Source of the DNA: Ovis canadensis
Taxonomy: Eukaryota > Chordata > Mammalia > Artiodactyla > Bovidae
Length of the DNA stretch: 64,000 bases
NCBI RefSeq assembly: GCF_042477335.2
Contig: NC_091249.1
Location: forward strand, 49,646,001 to 49,710,000
Reading direction: 5' to 3'
The notes beneath the pieces were generated by a model that had not been told where the DNA came from, did not search any database, and saw only the letters and a list, made by a program, of their open reading frames with translations. This document shows, piece after piece, positions 22,083 to 32,850 of the stretch. The number at the start of each line of letters is the position of its first letter. The stretch's first letter is position 1. A program made the translations under genes and the position numbers.

Positions 22083-23142
22083 TGGGCCTTTGACTGTGTG
22101 GATCACAATAAACTGTGGAAAATTCTGAAAGAGATGGGAATACCAGACCACTTGACCTGCCTCTTGAGAAACCTATATGCAGGTTAAGAAGCAACAGTTA
22201 GAACTGGACATGGAACAACAGACTGGTTCCAAATAGGAAAAGGAGTACATCAAGGCTGTACATTGTCATCATAATTGTTTAGCGTATATGCAGGTATGAG
22301 AAACACTGGGCTGGAAGAAGCACAAGCTGGAATCAAAATTGCTGGGAGAAATATCAATAACCTCAGATATGCAGATGACACCACCCTTATGGCAGAAAGT
22401 GAAGAGGAACTAAAAAGCCTCTTGATGAAAGTGAAAGAGGAGAGTGAAAAAGTTGGCTTAAAGCTCAACATTCAGAAAATGAAGATCATGACATCTGGTC
22501 CCATCACTTCATGGGAAATAGATGGGGAAACAGTGGAAACAGTGTCAGACTTTATTTTGGGGGGCTACAAAATCACTGCAGATGGTGACTGCAGCCATGA
22601 AATTAAAAAACGCTTACTCCTTAGAAAGAAAGTTATGACCAACCTAGACAGCATATTGGAAAACAGAGACATTACTTTGCCAACAAAGGTCCATTTAGTC
22701 AAGGCTATGGTTTTGCCAGTGGTCATGTATGGATGCGAGAGTTGGATTGTGAAGAAAGCAGAGTGCAGAAGAATTGATGCTTTTGAACTATGGTGTTGGA
22801 GAAGACTCTTGAGAGTCCCTTGGACTGCAAGGAGATCCAACCAGTCCATTCTGAAGATCAGTCCTGGGTGTTCATTGGAAGGAATGATGCTAAAGCTGAA
22901 ACTCCAGTACTTTGGCCACCTCGTGAATAGTTGACTTGTTGGAAAAGACTCTGATGCTGGGAGGGATTGGGGGCAGGAGGAAAAGAGGACGACAGAGGAT
23001 GAGATGGTTGGATGGCATCACCGACTCGATGGACGTGAGTTTGAGTGAACTCCAGGAGATGGTGATGGACAGGGAGGCCTGGCGTGCTGCGATTCATGGG
23101 GTAGCAAAGAGTCGGATATGACTGAGCGACTGAGCAAAAGAT
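22083..23142 (+). mobile_element. BovB LINE fragment, about 1.06 kb
   Basis: Sense BovB, 5'-truncated in the reverse transcriptase (gcctttgactgtgtggatcac), running to the complete 3' end gagtcggatatgactgagcgactgag. It lies in opposite orientation to the copy at 20336. Confidence 0.96.
22275..22934 (+). pseudogene. BovB reverse-transcriptase C-terminal open frame (219 codons)
   Basis: The longest uninterrupted frame in the window. It contains the catalytic box NNLRYADDTTLMAE about 30 residues in, then LNIQKMKIMTSGPITSW, GETVETVSDFILGG, ITADGDCSHEIKKRLL, VVMYGCESW and DAFELWCWRRLLRVPW. It stops at FGHLVNS by a frame slip, where the family continues with [10 protein letters not shown]. Upstream reverse-transcriptase sequence exists only to 22083 and carries stops. 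The intact length suggests a young copy, but it lacks the N-terminal endonuclease and cannot act. Confidence 0.9.
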
Positions 23143-25015
23143 TTAAAAGAATTCCTCTGTGATAGCACACAGTTTAGATCTTTTCAAGGCTTTTTAAAAA
23201 ATATTCTCATCATTTTCAGGATTATTTGTCTACAGTTTAAACTTTCTAGGAAAATGCAAATAAAACTAAGAAAAAGTTTTTAATCTAAGTTTTATATAAA
23301 GTCCCCTATTTTTGTATAGATTCTTGATATCTTCTCTAATTGTAGGTGTTTCATATTTCTCCTTCCTAATTAGGTATTTGGGCATTCTTTTCCTTGATTA
23401 GATGAGCTAATGACTTAATGATACTAAGATCCAATTGTTTCATTGTAAAAATGATTAGGTACAATACTATTTTTCTTCTAATTTATTGTAAGCTTAATTT
23501 GTTCTTAATCAGTTTCTTTGACCTGCATGGTTAATTCTTTGATTGATATTTAATCTCCTCTCCTGAGAATCATCTTGACAACTCCGCCCCCATAAAACCT
23601 AGTTCCACCCATATTCCACTAGCTCTTTTCTAACTTTTTCTTTAGAAAATTGATCCTTTCAGCTGGCATAGTTAATGCTCTCCTCACTATTTTTTTCCTG
23701 TGGTTAGTTCGAAAGAACATTTCTTAATTCTTTCAGAAAATCATTCAGCCAGGCACCAACCTTAACAGAAACACAGATGGATCAAATAGGCCACCTTGGA
23801 TTCAAACCCTGCACGATCCGGAAAATAGCTCCAAGAAATATACAAATAATTCTGTCCAAGTAGAAGCCAATTTGAGACTTAGGAAGGAAAGCTAAGATCC
23901 TTGCTAAAATATCTTACATCACTTCACTTTGGGTACTGGGTTTAATCCTACAAATTTATTGAATTAAATGTCCATTAATCTGTCTTTAATAGTGAAATTG
24001 CCAAAATGCCTCAATCTGTTAATGGAAAAAATTACACCAACACATTGAACAGAAAACCAAGGATCTGTTCAAGGAAAAATTGTTTTTGTAAGAATTAAAT
24101 ATGAAATATTCGACCATTTCTAAGAGGCATTACAAAATCAAGGGAAAAAAAAAAAACTTTAAAACAGTTTTAGCTTCTATGAAAGAGTATTTATAATAGC
24201 TATGGTTTTCCCAATAAAATTCTGCAGGAGACAGGTCTCTAATGTAAACGTATGGCTCCCTGCAAGTTCCAAGGGAAAAAAACAAAAAGCTTCAAGGTTT
24301 TGTACTATTGTCTGTACCCTGATATAATTATCAAAACCATAAGAGTTTTCAGTCAGTTGACTTGGGATTGCTAAACCACAAGGTTTTGTAATATATTCAG
24401 ATGATTTCCAAAGAAGCATTTCCAGGATATTGTGTCATTAATACAAGGGGTAAAGTGTCCCCAGAAGACCTCTGACGAGACAGATCATAACTTCTTCAGA
24501 GAGCCATTCTAGTCTAATCTGCTGGTGATCCTGAGATTGTACGCCTGTGCCTAAGGATGGGCAGTCTGAGAGAAGGGCCATGACTGAACTGGATTTCTTT
24601 TGTCATGACACCAAGAGGAGTTCATCTGTTCTTGCTTTCTGTTTCAAATAACGGAGAGGAAATTATTCGGCTCTGGACAAACTTCTACCCACTCCTAAAC
24701 TCCTCTGTGATTACAGCTGAACAAAAAAATTCATCCTCCCTCTCACAGAACAAGACTGCTGTCTCCTGTTCCTGGGTATTCAACAGCTGCTGTCTGCTGT
24801 GCCAGGGGAGAGGGCTGCCATTCAGAGATTAATTGAAGTAATTTCCCTAGAAACAGAAGAACTTGTGTGGCTAAGTCGGCCTGCAAGGGCCAGATGAACT
24901 TGGTAAAATCATACCCACCCTTCATTTACTTACAATAGAATCTTAGAAATCTTCCAACCCAGGGTGCATCTTGGTAATATTTTCAAGGCACATTCTCCAT
25001 AGTATATTTGATTTG
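23143..25015. other. Repeat-poor region
   Basis: 1.9 kb with no recognised gene or repeat. At 23740-23890 a frame of about 49 codons follows a ttaattctttcag tract, but it has no convincing donor. An A-run lies at about 24147-24158. Confidence 0.45.
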
Positions 25016-25150
25016 AGGTTACTATTTTCATTTTAGATATAAGAAATCATAACTCCAGAAATAAATGAATGACTCAAAGTCACTGTTAGTTTCAAGACCA
25101 GTAGTAGGCCTGCAAGTATCAAAGCACATGCCTTTTCAATAGCATCTAAA
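25016..25150 (-). mobile_element. MIR SINE remnant (antisense)
   Basis: Antisense MIR pattern: attttcattttagatataagaaatc, gactcaaagtcactgttag, then aagcacatgccttttcaatag. It is strongly diverged. Confidence 0.6.
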
Positions 25151-25371
25151 TGACAGAGCTACGCAGATAAGGAGCAACTAGAAAAGGAACCAACCAGTAC
25201 AGTCTTTTCTCAATTAGCTCAGAGAACACAGGTCTTAGGTTCATTTCCTTTCCTCCCCATCCTTCAAATTCAAAACTCTTTCTCCCAGCTCCAGGGTCTT
25301 CTGTACAAAAGGCTATCATTACAAAACATTTTCTTTTTCTAGTTTCTTATTTAAATATGTCTATTTGAAGA

Positions 25372-25680
25372 ATAACAAACGATAGCATTTACTGAGTGCT
25401 TAGTGTGTTAGGCATTGTTGTGATCGCTTTGTATTTATCATCTACTAGGTTAGCCAAAAAGTTCGTTCAGGTTTTTCCATACGATGGTATAGAAAAACCC
25501 AAATGAACTTTTTGGCCAACCCAATATTTTAATTTCCCCAATAACCCTAAGTGACACAGTAACCCCCATGTGAAAGGATAGGGAATCAAGGCAGAAAAGC
25601 TGCCTTAAGAAGCTCACAAAGATGGGAGGTGCTAATGTTGAGATTTGAACTTAGATGAGATTTGGACTCAGATTCAATGG
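25372..25680 (-). mobile_element. MIR SINE (antisense) split by a MITE
   Basis: Left half: tagcatttactgagtgcttag, then ggcattgttgtgatcgctttgtatttatcatc. Right half: ttttaatttccccaataaccctaagtg, then aagaagctcacaaag and gagatttgaactt. The two halves are contiguous in the MIR consensus, so the mariner MITE at 25445-25524 entered an existing MIR. Confidence 0.8.
25445..25524. mobile_element. Mariner-type MITE, 80 bp palindrome, with TA duplication
   Basis: Inverted ends ctaggttagccaaaaagttc and gaactttttggccaacccaa, flanked on both sides by the mariner target dinucleotide TA (25443-25444 and 25525-25526). The centre is acgatggt. It belongs to the same family as the copy at 13427 and lies within a MIR. 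Confidence 0.92.
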
Positions 25681-27005
25681 TGGTTCCATGTATATTTTCA
25701 GCTCTGGGATTTATGGCGGGGCGGGGTACATTTAGGAATAAAAGAAGGACAGGAAGGGAGGGAGAGATTAGAGAGAGTTAAAGAAGAAGGGCAAAGCCAA
25801 GTGCAGACCAGAGGAGCAGCACTACCTAATCTAACAATTTATATTATAAACTTATATTGTTAACAATAACAAAAAGACTGTTGGAGAGTTTGGAAGATTA
25901 GATTTCTAAAGCTAGACTTTGTTGTTGTTGGTACTTCAACACAATTGTTTTTTGGGTTTTTTTGTGTTTTTTTTTTTTAATTTCTCTGTGTTACTCTGGT
26001 ATTCAAATATTGGAACCAGGACTCAGAGTCTATCAAAATGCAGTCAACAAGCCATTATCTAAAAGATAGTAGGGGCTTGTCACAACCTCCTTTTAGAAAG
26101 AACAAGTTTTACCTCAAATATGGAGTTTGTATAAGTGATAAAAAGAATTACCACCATCTACCAAAAAAAAAGAAACCAGAAACAACGGAAAAATTGTGTT
26201 TTGAAAACTTGGCAGCTGAAACCATAAAGATACATTCTTCCTTGCTTCGGAGAAGGCAACCTCCTTATTCAATGCAATTATTTGTGCTTAGATGCATGAA
26301 ATACCCATCAGTCTCACTTGATCGCTTTCAGAAGTAAAGGGCAAGGCCAGAGCGAGGCTGACAGCACAATGGTCTTGTCCAGCAGCAGCCAGGACTGAGT
26401 CCAGGCGATTATGAAAATCAGTATGAATACTAAAAGTTAAGGTGCAAGAGGTCCTAGACCAAAGTGGTTAATATGATGGGAGACTCAAACAGCTGCTTGT
26501 TCACATAAGTGTAACCTAGATGCCAGCTCGTTTTCTGACCAGAAGGTTTCTGCAACCCCTCTGACTTCCCTGTCCTTCTCAATTCTAGCTTCAAGACTGT
26601 ACTCTATAGATATTTACATCAATACTCCTTTCTTTAAACTTGTGGCTTCTTTCACCCTTCCCCTCCACTCTGCATCAGATGTAGACAACTTAGTTCTCAC
26701 ACACATCAACACACACAGATGCCAAAAGCACTTCTATGTAGTACACATTGCTAAAGGCTTGGGCAAACAGGTGGATTTATTTCCTAGCAACTAAAATAAA
26801 ATCTACAAGTTCTCCAGCCACCTCACCATGTTGTCATCTACTTTCCCCTTATTCCCAGTCCCTTCACCAAAACTCTCCCCCCACACCCTCATCCTTCCAA
26901 ATCCCTGCTTAATTTGCATGAACAGCATATTAGCAATCATACTATCTGTAATTTACATGTCAAGGGACTCAAAGTTATTTTGGAATTTGTATTTTCTAAA
27001 CAAAG
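25681..27005. other. Repeat-poor region
   Basis: T-rich low-complexity sequence lies at about 25945-25980. A 99-codon frame at 26038-26337 has no recognisable domain. No repeat family is seen. Confidence 0.45.
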
Positions 27006-27051
27006 ACAGACCCCCACCTAGTGTTCAGACCAACACTAGGTGGGGGTCTGT
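27006..27051. repeat. Perfect 20-bp inverted repeat (hairpin)
   Basis: Positions 27006-27025 are exactly the reverse complement of 27032-27051, with a 6-base centre cagacc. Each arm has 11 G/C, including a run of five C/G. It matches neither mariner end nor any SINE part, so it is not a known MITE from what I can see. Beyond the arms pairing stops at once. Confidence 0.97.
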
Positions 27052-27075
27052 TACCTTCACCATCAGTTTTACTTA

Positions 27076-27222
27076 CCCAGGGTCAGGAAGATCCCCTGAA
27101 GTAGGAAATGGCAACCCACTCCAGTATTCCTACCAGGACAGCTCTATGGGCAGAGGAACCTGGTGGGCTACAGTCGGTGGGTTTGCAAAGAGTCGGACAC
27201 AACTGAGCATGCATGCACACAA
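27076..27222 (+). mobile_element. Bov-tA SINE, 5'-truncated
   Basis: Begins inside the tRNA-like part (cccagggtcaggaagatcccc) and runs to gtcggacacaactgagcatgc. It lacks the head and A box, so it had no promoter of its own. Confidence 0.9.
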
Positions 27223-27484
27223 GGTCAAGTTGTCTCCTGATTTTTCCTCTCATTTGCTGAATCCTCTTCTTTCTGACCCCCAAATATCAGAAGGACACCA
27301 GGGTTCAGTATTTTGACTTAATTTTCTATTTATACTCTATTCCACTCTTTCTTATGAAGTCTCAGGACTTTAAATGACAAATATAATATTTGGGAGTCAA
27401 TAGTTCATCTCCAGATTTCATCTCTTCATGACCACTGATTTCTATACCCAGTGATGTCCCCTGCATCTCTCCTGGATGTCAAGT
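27223..27484. other. Unique spacer
   Basis: Nothing is recognised. Confidence 0.4.
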
Positions 27485-27688
27485 GATATGAAGTGAAGTT
27501 GCTCAGTCGTGTCTGACTCTTTGCGACCCTGTGGACTGTAGCCCACCAGGCTCCTCTGTCCATGGGATTCTCCAGGCAAGAATACTGGAGTGGGTTGCCA
27601 TTTCCTTCTCCATGGGATCTTCCCGACCCAGGGATCAAACCCAGGTCTCCTGCACGGCAGGCACATGCTTTAACCTCTGAGCCACCAT
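27485..27688 (-). mobile_element. Bov-tA SINE
   Basis: Well-preserved antisense copy: gaagttgctcagtcgtgtc, gactgtagcccaccaggctcc, gatcaaacccaggtctcctgc, and head gagccaccat. It abuts the antisense L1 tail at 27692. Confidence 0.95.
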
Positions 27689-27691
27689 TGC

Positions 27692-27992
27692 TTTATAATA
27701 TTGTGTTAGTTTCTGCTGTAAAAATCAACCATATGTACACATATACCCCCTCCCTTTTGAGCCTCCCTCCCACTCCCCAAGCCCTCCCCTCTAAGCCCTC
27801 ACAGTGCACCGAGCTGAGCTCTGTGTGCTCTACAGCAGCTTTCTGCTAGCCATCTATTGTACACATGGGAGTGTATATATATATCAACGCTACTCTCTCA
27901 ATTTGTCCCACTCTCCTTCCCCTGCTGTGTCCACAAGTCCATTCTCAGTGTCTGCATCTCTACTCCTGTCCTGCAAATTGGTTTATCAGTCC
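27692..27992 (-). mobile_element. L1 3' UTR (antisense)
   Basis: Reverse-complement L1 tail of an older type than the one at 16029: attgtgttagtttctgctgt, aatcaaccatatgtacacat, ctctgtgtgctctacagcagc, then ctctccttcccctgctgtgtc and ctgtcctgcaaattggtttat. Confidence 0.85.
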
Positions 27993-28154
27993 CAAAAACC
28001 GTGGTTAGATGCTACAAAGGAGCTGGAAATGCCTTAACCATATGTGTGTTGTCAGGCCAAGGGCTTTGTGCATCTGTCAAGGGAGTACTAACGTTTTCTC
28101 CTTTCATAGAACACCAAAATAGTATTCTGGACTATATTTCCCCAACCTAATTTT
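27993..28154. other. Unique spacer
   Basis: Nothing is recognised. Confidence 0.4.
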
Positions 28155-28365
28155 GGGCTTCCCTGGTGGCTCAGCATTTACCATCTGCCAGTGCAGGAGC
28201 CACAGGAGACATGGGTTCCATCCCCAAGTGGGGAAGATGCCCTGGAGGAAGAAATAGTAACCCACTCCAATATTCTTGCCTGGGAAGTACCATGAAGAGA
28301 GGAGCCTGGCAGGCTACAGTCCATGGGGTCACAAGAGTTGGAAATGGCTTAGTGACTAAAAAAAA
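28155..28365 (+). mobile_element. Bov-tA SINE
   Basis: Sense copy with head gggcttccctggtggctcagc, a small insertion (agccac) before the B-box part catgggttccatcccc, and the end gtcacaagagttggaaatggc. Possible decayed target duplication: cctaatttt (28146) and ccttaattct (28366). Confidence 0.93.
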
Positions 28366-28399
28366 CCTTAATTCTACCCCAAGGTTATCCATTCCAGTA

Positions 28400-29110
28400 A
28401 ATAGCACCATCATGCATTCAGTGGATCAGATTTTAAAGCATAAAAGTCCTATTTAACTGCTCTTTTCTTCCCAAATTTGATCCCACCTGCCAGAAAAATC
28501 CAGTGGATTCTGCCATCAAAACTGTCAATCTGATCACTTATCCCTACCCCCACCACTAAATTAATCATCATTAACACTGACCTGCATATTTTAATAGCCT
28601 CCTAACTGCTCGCTTTCCTCCATACAGATTTTCCCCCTCCGTACAGTCTAATCTCTACACAGAAGCAGAGTGATTCTTTCAAAATATAAATGAACATGTG
28701 CCACTTTTCCTCAGAACCCTGCAATAGCATCCCTCTGTGCGTGTGCGTGTTCTCAGTCGCTTCAGTCCTGTCCGACTCCTTGAGACCCCATGGACTGTAG
28801 CCCATGAGTCTCCTCCGTCTGTGGAATTCTCCAGGCAAGAATATTGGAGTGGGTTGCTACTCCCTTCTCCAGGGGATCTTCCTGACCCAAGGATGGAACC
28901 TCGGTCTCCTGTGTCTCCTGCACTGGCAGGTGGCTTCTTTACCACTGAGCCACCAGGGAAGCCTGGCATCCCTCTACACAGACTGAAATCCCAAGTCCTT
29001 GCTGTCTCTCATGCCCTACTTTCTGTGTGCTCCTCTGACTCTGAAGACCATTCTCCAGAGTTTCTCTTATTTCTGCATGTCTTTGCATGTAAGGCACAAA
29101 TTGCACTTTG
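28400..29110 (+). mobile_element. L2 LINE 3' region, split by a SINE
   Basis: Before the SINE: cctcctaactgctcgctttcc, then agagtgattctttcaaaatataaatgaacatgtgccac and cagaaccctgcaatagc. After it: gactgaaatcccaagtccttgctg, then catgccctac and gcatgtctttgcatgtaag. The order follows the L2 consensus. It is old and noncoding. Confidence 0.7.
28737..28965 (-). mobile_element. Bov-tA SINE with perfect target duplication
   Basis: Antisense copy inside the L2, flanked by perfect direct repeats gcatccctct at 28727-28736 and 28966-28975. It carries a tgtgcgtgtgcgtg-type start and the head gagccaccagggaagcctg. The duplication proves a separate, younger insertion. Confidence 0.97.
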
Positions 29111-29414
29111 TTCCAGACTATATTTAAGGTGCATGTATAGCAAAGAGCCTTGAAAGTTAGAATGCCTCCCTGTGGGGCAAAGGGTAGGCATACTTACTTC
29201 CCATTATAAAAGATTTGGGTTCCATGAACTCAGGGTTCTTCACCTATAACACAACCCATTGAATGAGCATCACCTTTTTCATGTTACTGTATATAAATAG
29301 CCCCCCAAAATGTTGCTGTCTTGGCTAATGGTATCTGTCCTTTGTCTCTGCTTCAGGAGTATGATATCTTTAACTAGCGTCCACCCAGGTGTGGCAGACT
29401 AACTTAATATCCAA
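29111..29414. other. Unique sequence
   Basis: No family is recognised. Confidence 0.4.
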
Positions 29415-31345
29415 CTCTCCAGGGGTAAAAAGAGAATACAATAAATACTTGTATGCCAGTAAGTTAGAACCTATATAAAACAGACAAATTCCTAGAAACA
29501 CACCAATTGCTAAAGCTGGTTCAAGGAGAGAGGAAATCTGAATACACCCAAGCAGGTAGAGGGACTGAGTCAAATCACAAACTTCCAACAAGAACAACAA
29601 AAATGTCAGACTCTTAAAGGAAATTTCAGTGTAAATCTTCAAAGTTGAAGTAGGCAACAGATTCTTAAACACGACACCTAAAGCAAAAGAAATCAGTGGA
29701 TTAAAAAAAAAGACATCAAAATTAACATTTTTATACAAAGAACATTATCAAAAAAGTATTATTTACAAATAGTATTTGACTGAAGTCTAGAACTCATGGG
29801 CAAAGGATTTGAATAAAATACATAATAGACAGTAAGGTGTAAAAAGTACTCAGAATCATTAGGCATCAGGGAGATTTTTTTTTAAAAGTAACACTGAGAT
29901 ACCTCTCCATATACCCACTAAATGAGTATAATTTTTAAAAGTTGCAAAATAAAACTTGTTGAAAGGATACAATGAAATTATAATCTTAATGTAGGCAAAA
30001 ATGTGTACTAGAACAGACACTTAAAAATAATTTCACATTTCTTCAAAAAATTAAACAAAGTTATAATCCCAGAAGTGCTATTCCCATGTATATACTTATA
30101 TACCCAAAAGATTTAAAAACACAATGAGGTATCACTTGATACCCATCAGAACAGCCATCATTAAAAAGTCTACAAACAATAAATACTGGAGAGGGTGTGG
30201 AGAAAAGGGAATCCTCCTACGCTGTTGGTGGAAATATAAATTGGTGCAACCACTATGGAAAACACTATGGAGATTTCTTAAAACACAGAAAACAGAGCTA
30301 CCCTATGATCCTGCAATCCCACTATAGGGCATATACCTGGACAAAAATCATAATTCAAAAAGATACATGAACTTCTAAGTTCATATCAGCTAGGGTAAAT
30401 AACCCTAGCCAAGACCTGAAAAAGACCTAACTGTATCAACAGAGGGCTGCGTAAATAAGATGTGGTGCATATACACGATGGGATAATATTCAGCCATAAA
30501 AAGAACAAAATAATGACATTTGCAGCAATATGGATGGACCTAGAGATTATCATATTAAGTCAACTAGAGAAAGACAAATATCACATGATATCACTTACAT
30601 GCGGAATCTAAAAAGATACAGATGAACTTAGTTACAAAACAGAAGTGGACTCACAGACATTAGGAAAACAAACTTATGGTTACCAAAGGGGAAGCACTGG
30701 GCTAGGGTGGGGGAACTTAAAAGGTTGGTATTAACAAACACTACTATATATAAAATAGATAACTAGCAAGAACCTACCTTATAGCACCTTCTATAACCTT
30801 CCTTATAGAACTCTACTCAACATTTTGTAATAATCTATATGGGAAAAGAATCTGAGAAAGAATGGATATCTGTAAAACTGACTTGCTTTTCTGTTCACCT
30901 GAAACTAACCACAACATTATAAATCAACTATATCACAATAAAAAATAAAAATTCAATTAAAAATAGATTTTCATACGAGAAGGTATATATGAATGTTCAT
31001 AGTAGCATTATTGATAATAGTCAAACATTAGAAATAGTCTATTATAGAAAAATAGACAATATGTTGTACATTTAGTGGAATGCTATACAGCCATAAAAAG
31101 GAATCAAGTAATGACACATGTTACAACATGGAGGCACCCTAAAAGAACATTATGCTAAGTGACAGCAGACATAAAGTCCATCTGTAGTATGATTGCATTA
31201 ATATGGAGTGTCCGGTAGAATAGGAAATCCAAAGAGATTAGCAGTTGACAGGAGATGAGATCTGTGATTTCTTTTGAGGGTGATGAGATGTTCTAGAGTT
31301 AAAAAGTGATGTTTGTGCAATATTATAAATATAATAAAAAGCCAG
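29415..31345 (+). mobile_element. Old L1M, internally deleted, carrying a younger L1
   Basis: Left part: gacaaattcctagaaacacacc and gaaatctgaatacacccaagc (ORF2), then after a deletion aactcatgggcaaaggatttg and tcagaatcattaggcatcaggg, to tatacccaaaagattta. Right part after the insert: gaatgttcatagtagcattattg, ggaatgctatacagccataaaaagg, and 3' UTR up to ataataaaaa at about 31345. It is sense and noncoding. Confidence 0.8.
30118..30957 (+). mobile_element. Younger L1 inserted in the L1M
   Basis: End of ORF2 (67-codon frame 30124-30327: [33 protein letters not shown]) followed by the artiodactyl 3' UTR, ending attataaatcaactatatcacaataaaaa. The host L1M stops at cccaaaagatttaaaaac and resumes at gattttcatacgag, and short A-rich repeats (tttaaaaac and attaaaaatag) flank the insert. 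Confidence 0.82.
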
Positions 31346-32696
31346 CTTAATATTATAATTTTATATGTAAATAATTATTTAAATAAAAACAAGATAAAAC
31401 AAATACAACTCACTTTTTAAAAGGATACGACTTTCAATATAAATTAAATATAAATAATCGTAAATATAAGATTATATTTTACCCCCAGAACCTAGCACAG
31501 TACCCAGCATCTAGTACATACACAAATATAAATTGATAAATCAAAGATATCAAATTCAAAGAAATCGATTAATTTAGATCAAATTGTACACATACTGAAG
31601 TTCTACATGCCAAAAAATCAGTCCTAGGAGACTAGATTAAACGGGAAGAATCCAGTGGTGTGCTAGTAAACGTCTGACAGTCTTCTCTAAGAGGAGAGCC
31701 CGGTTTGTAAATACTCTCAACTTGGCTGATCTCAAGCTACCTACCATCACTGAACATGGCGATATTACATTTGCACATCGTCGGCTTTTGTGGGCTAAGA
31801 CAAGCCAGCTCCAACACACCACGGGGAAAACTCCAAGTCAGGGAGTAGAAAGAGAAGCATTGGTGAGCAGGGTTTAGAGAGTTTATTCCTTGGGACTGAG
31901 GCATTTTGCTATCTGCACAGTTATGAATTATAATGAAAAAAATATTAGACTCTTACAAGCATGTACTGTTCTTGATTAAGATGCGAGCACTTCCTCACAA
32001 AGAGGGAGTGGGAGAAAAAAGAACAGCCACTACCTTTGGTCACTGCGCCTTTGATCCACATAGGCACCTGCTGGCCGACACCTACAGACACATCACAGAC
32101 AGTCAATACAGATTAGAGCTCCGCTTTCAGAAACACAGCCTCACTTGCAGGAACACTATGGAAGCAACTCAGGTCTCAGGGCACAGGTGAAATTTCTTTG
32201 TGTGTTAAATTAATTTTATACTGTCCATCCTGAGCCAGAGGCTTCAGCCTGCCTGTTCCACACCCGCCTGTTTATGGCTCCAAGTGGTTAGGCTTCCAGA
32301 TGGCCATCTGTACTGACTTGGAGAAAGCGGCCTAAATGCCCATGTAACATCTTCTGAATGTGTTAAATTTAAGGGAATGTGTTAGTTTTAGAGGCTTCCC
32401 TGGTGGCTCAGTCTCGCAAAGGTCACCAGAATCTATCAAACCTGAGCAGGGAACGCTTTGGCACAGGGTGGAAGGGTAACCAATGTATCCCACACTTACT
32501 GAATGAATCAGTGGTTTGCGATAGATTGGTCTGGGCAGTGGCAGCACAGTTCTAAGCACGGTATATGACATGCAACCTGTAAAGTGATTAAGATATCCAT
32601 AATAAAAGCCCTCAGAGCCTCCAACACACAGACGCAGAACCTTGCTCAAGCAGATTTATCATGAATTCAGCCCACTGGTGAGCATCAAGATAAAAG
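31346..32696. other. Repeat-poor region
   Basis: No gene is recognised. The 85-codon frame at 31933-32190 has no known domain. Two near-identical 18-base units (gaatgtgttaaatttaag and gaatgtgttagttttag, about 32356-32391) stand in tandem just before a SINE-head fragment at 32393. The tail of 31490-31530 resembles an L2/MIR end but is too short to call. Confidence 0.45.
32393..32411 (+). mobile_element. Isolated Bov-tA/CHR head fragment (19 bp)
   Basis: ggcttccctggtggctcag is the exact 5' head of the tRNA-Glu SINEs (A-box side), but the next bases are not SINE. It is a 3'-truncated scrap, unusual because SINE copies normally lose the 5' side. Confidence 0.7.
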
Positions 32697-32708
32697 TTCC
32701 TAATACAG

Positions 32709-32838
32709 CTGCTGCTGCTAAGTCGCTTCAGCCATGTCCGACTCTGTGCGACCCCATAGACGGCAGCCCACTAGGCTCCCCCATCCCTGGGATTCTCCAT
32801 GCAAGGATAATGGAGTGGGTTGCCATTTCCTTCTCCAA
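32709..32838 (-). mobile_element. BOV-A2-type SINE, single Bov-A unit, with target duplication
   Basis: Antisense unit starting with the reversed (AGC)n tail gctgctgctgctaagtcgc and ending gttgccatttccttctcc. Flanks ttcctaatacag (32697-32708) and ttcccaatacag (32839-32850) form a 12-bp target duplication with one mismatch. Confidence 0.93.
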
Positions 32839-32850
32839 TTCCCAATACAG

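Noticed and set aside
23740..23890. About 49 open codons after ttaattctttcag
   Set aside because: The acceptor is plausible but no convincing donor or known peptide follows; likely chance.
26038..26337. 99-codon frame
   Set aside because: Lysine-rich around an A-run, with no domain and no upstream signals.
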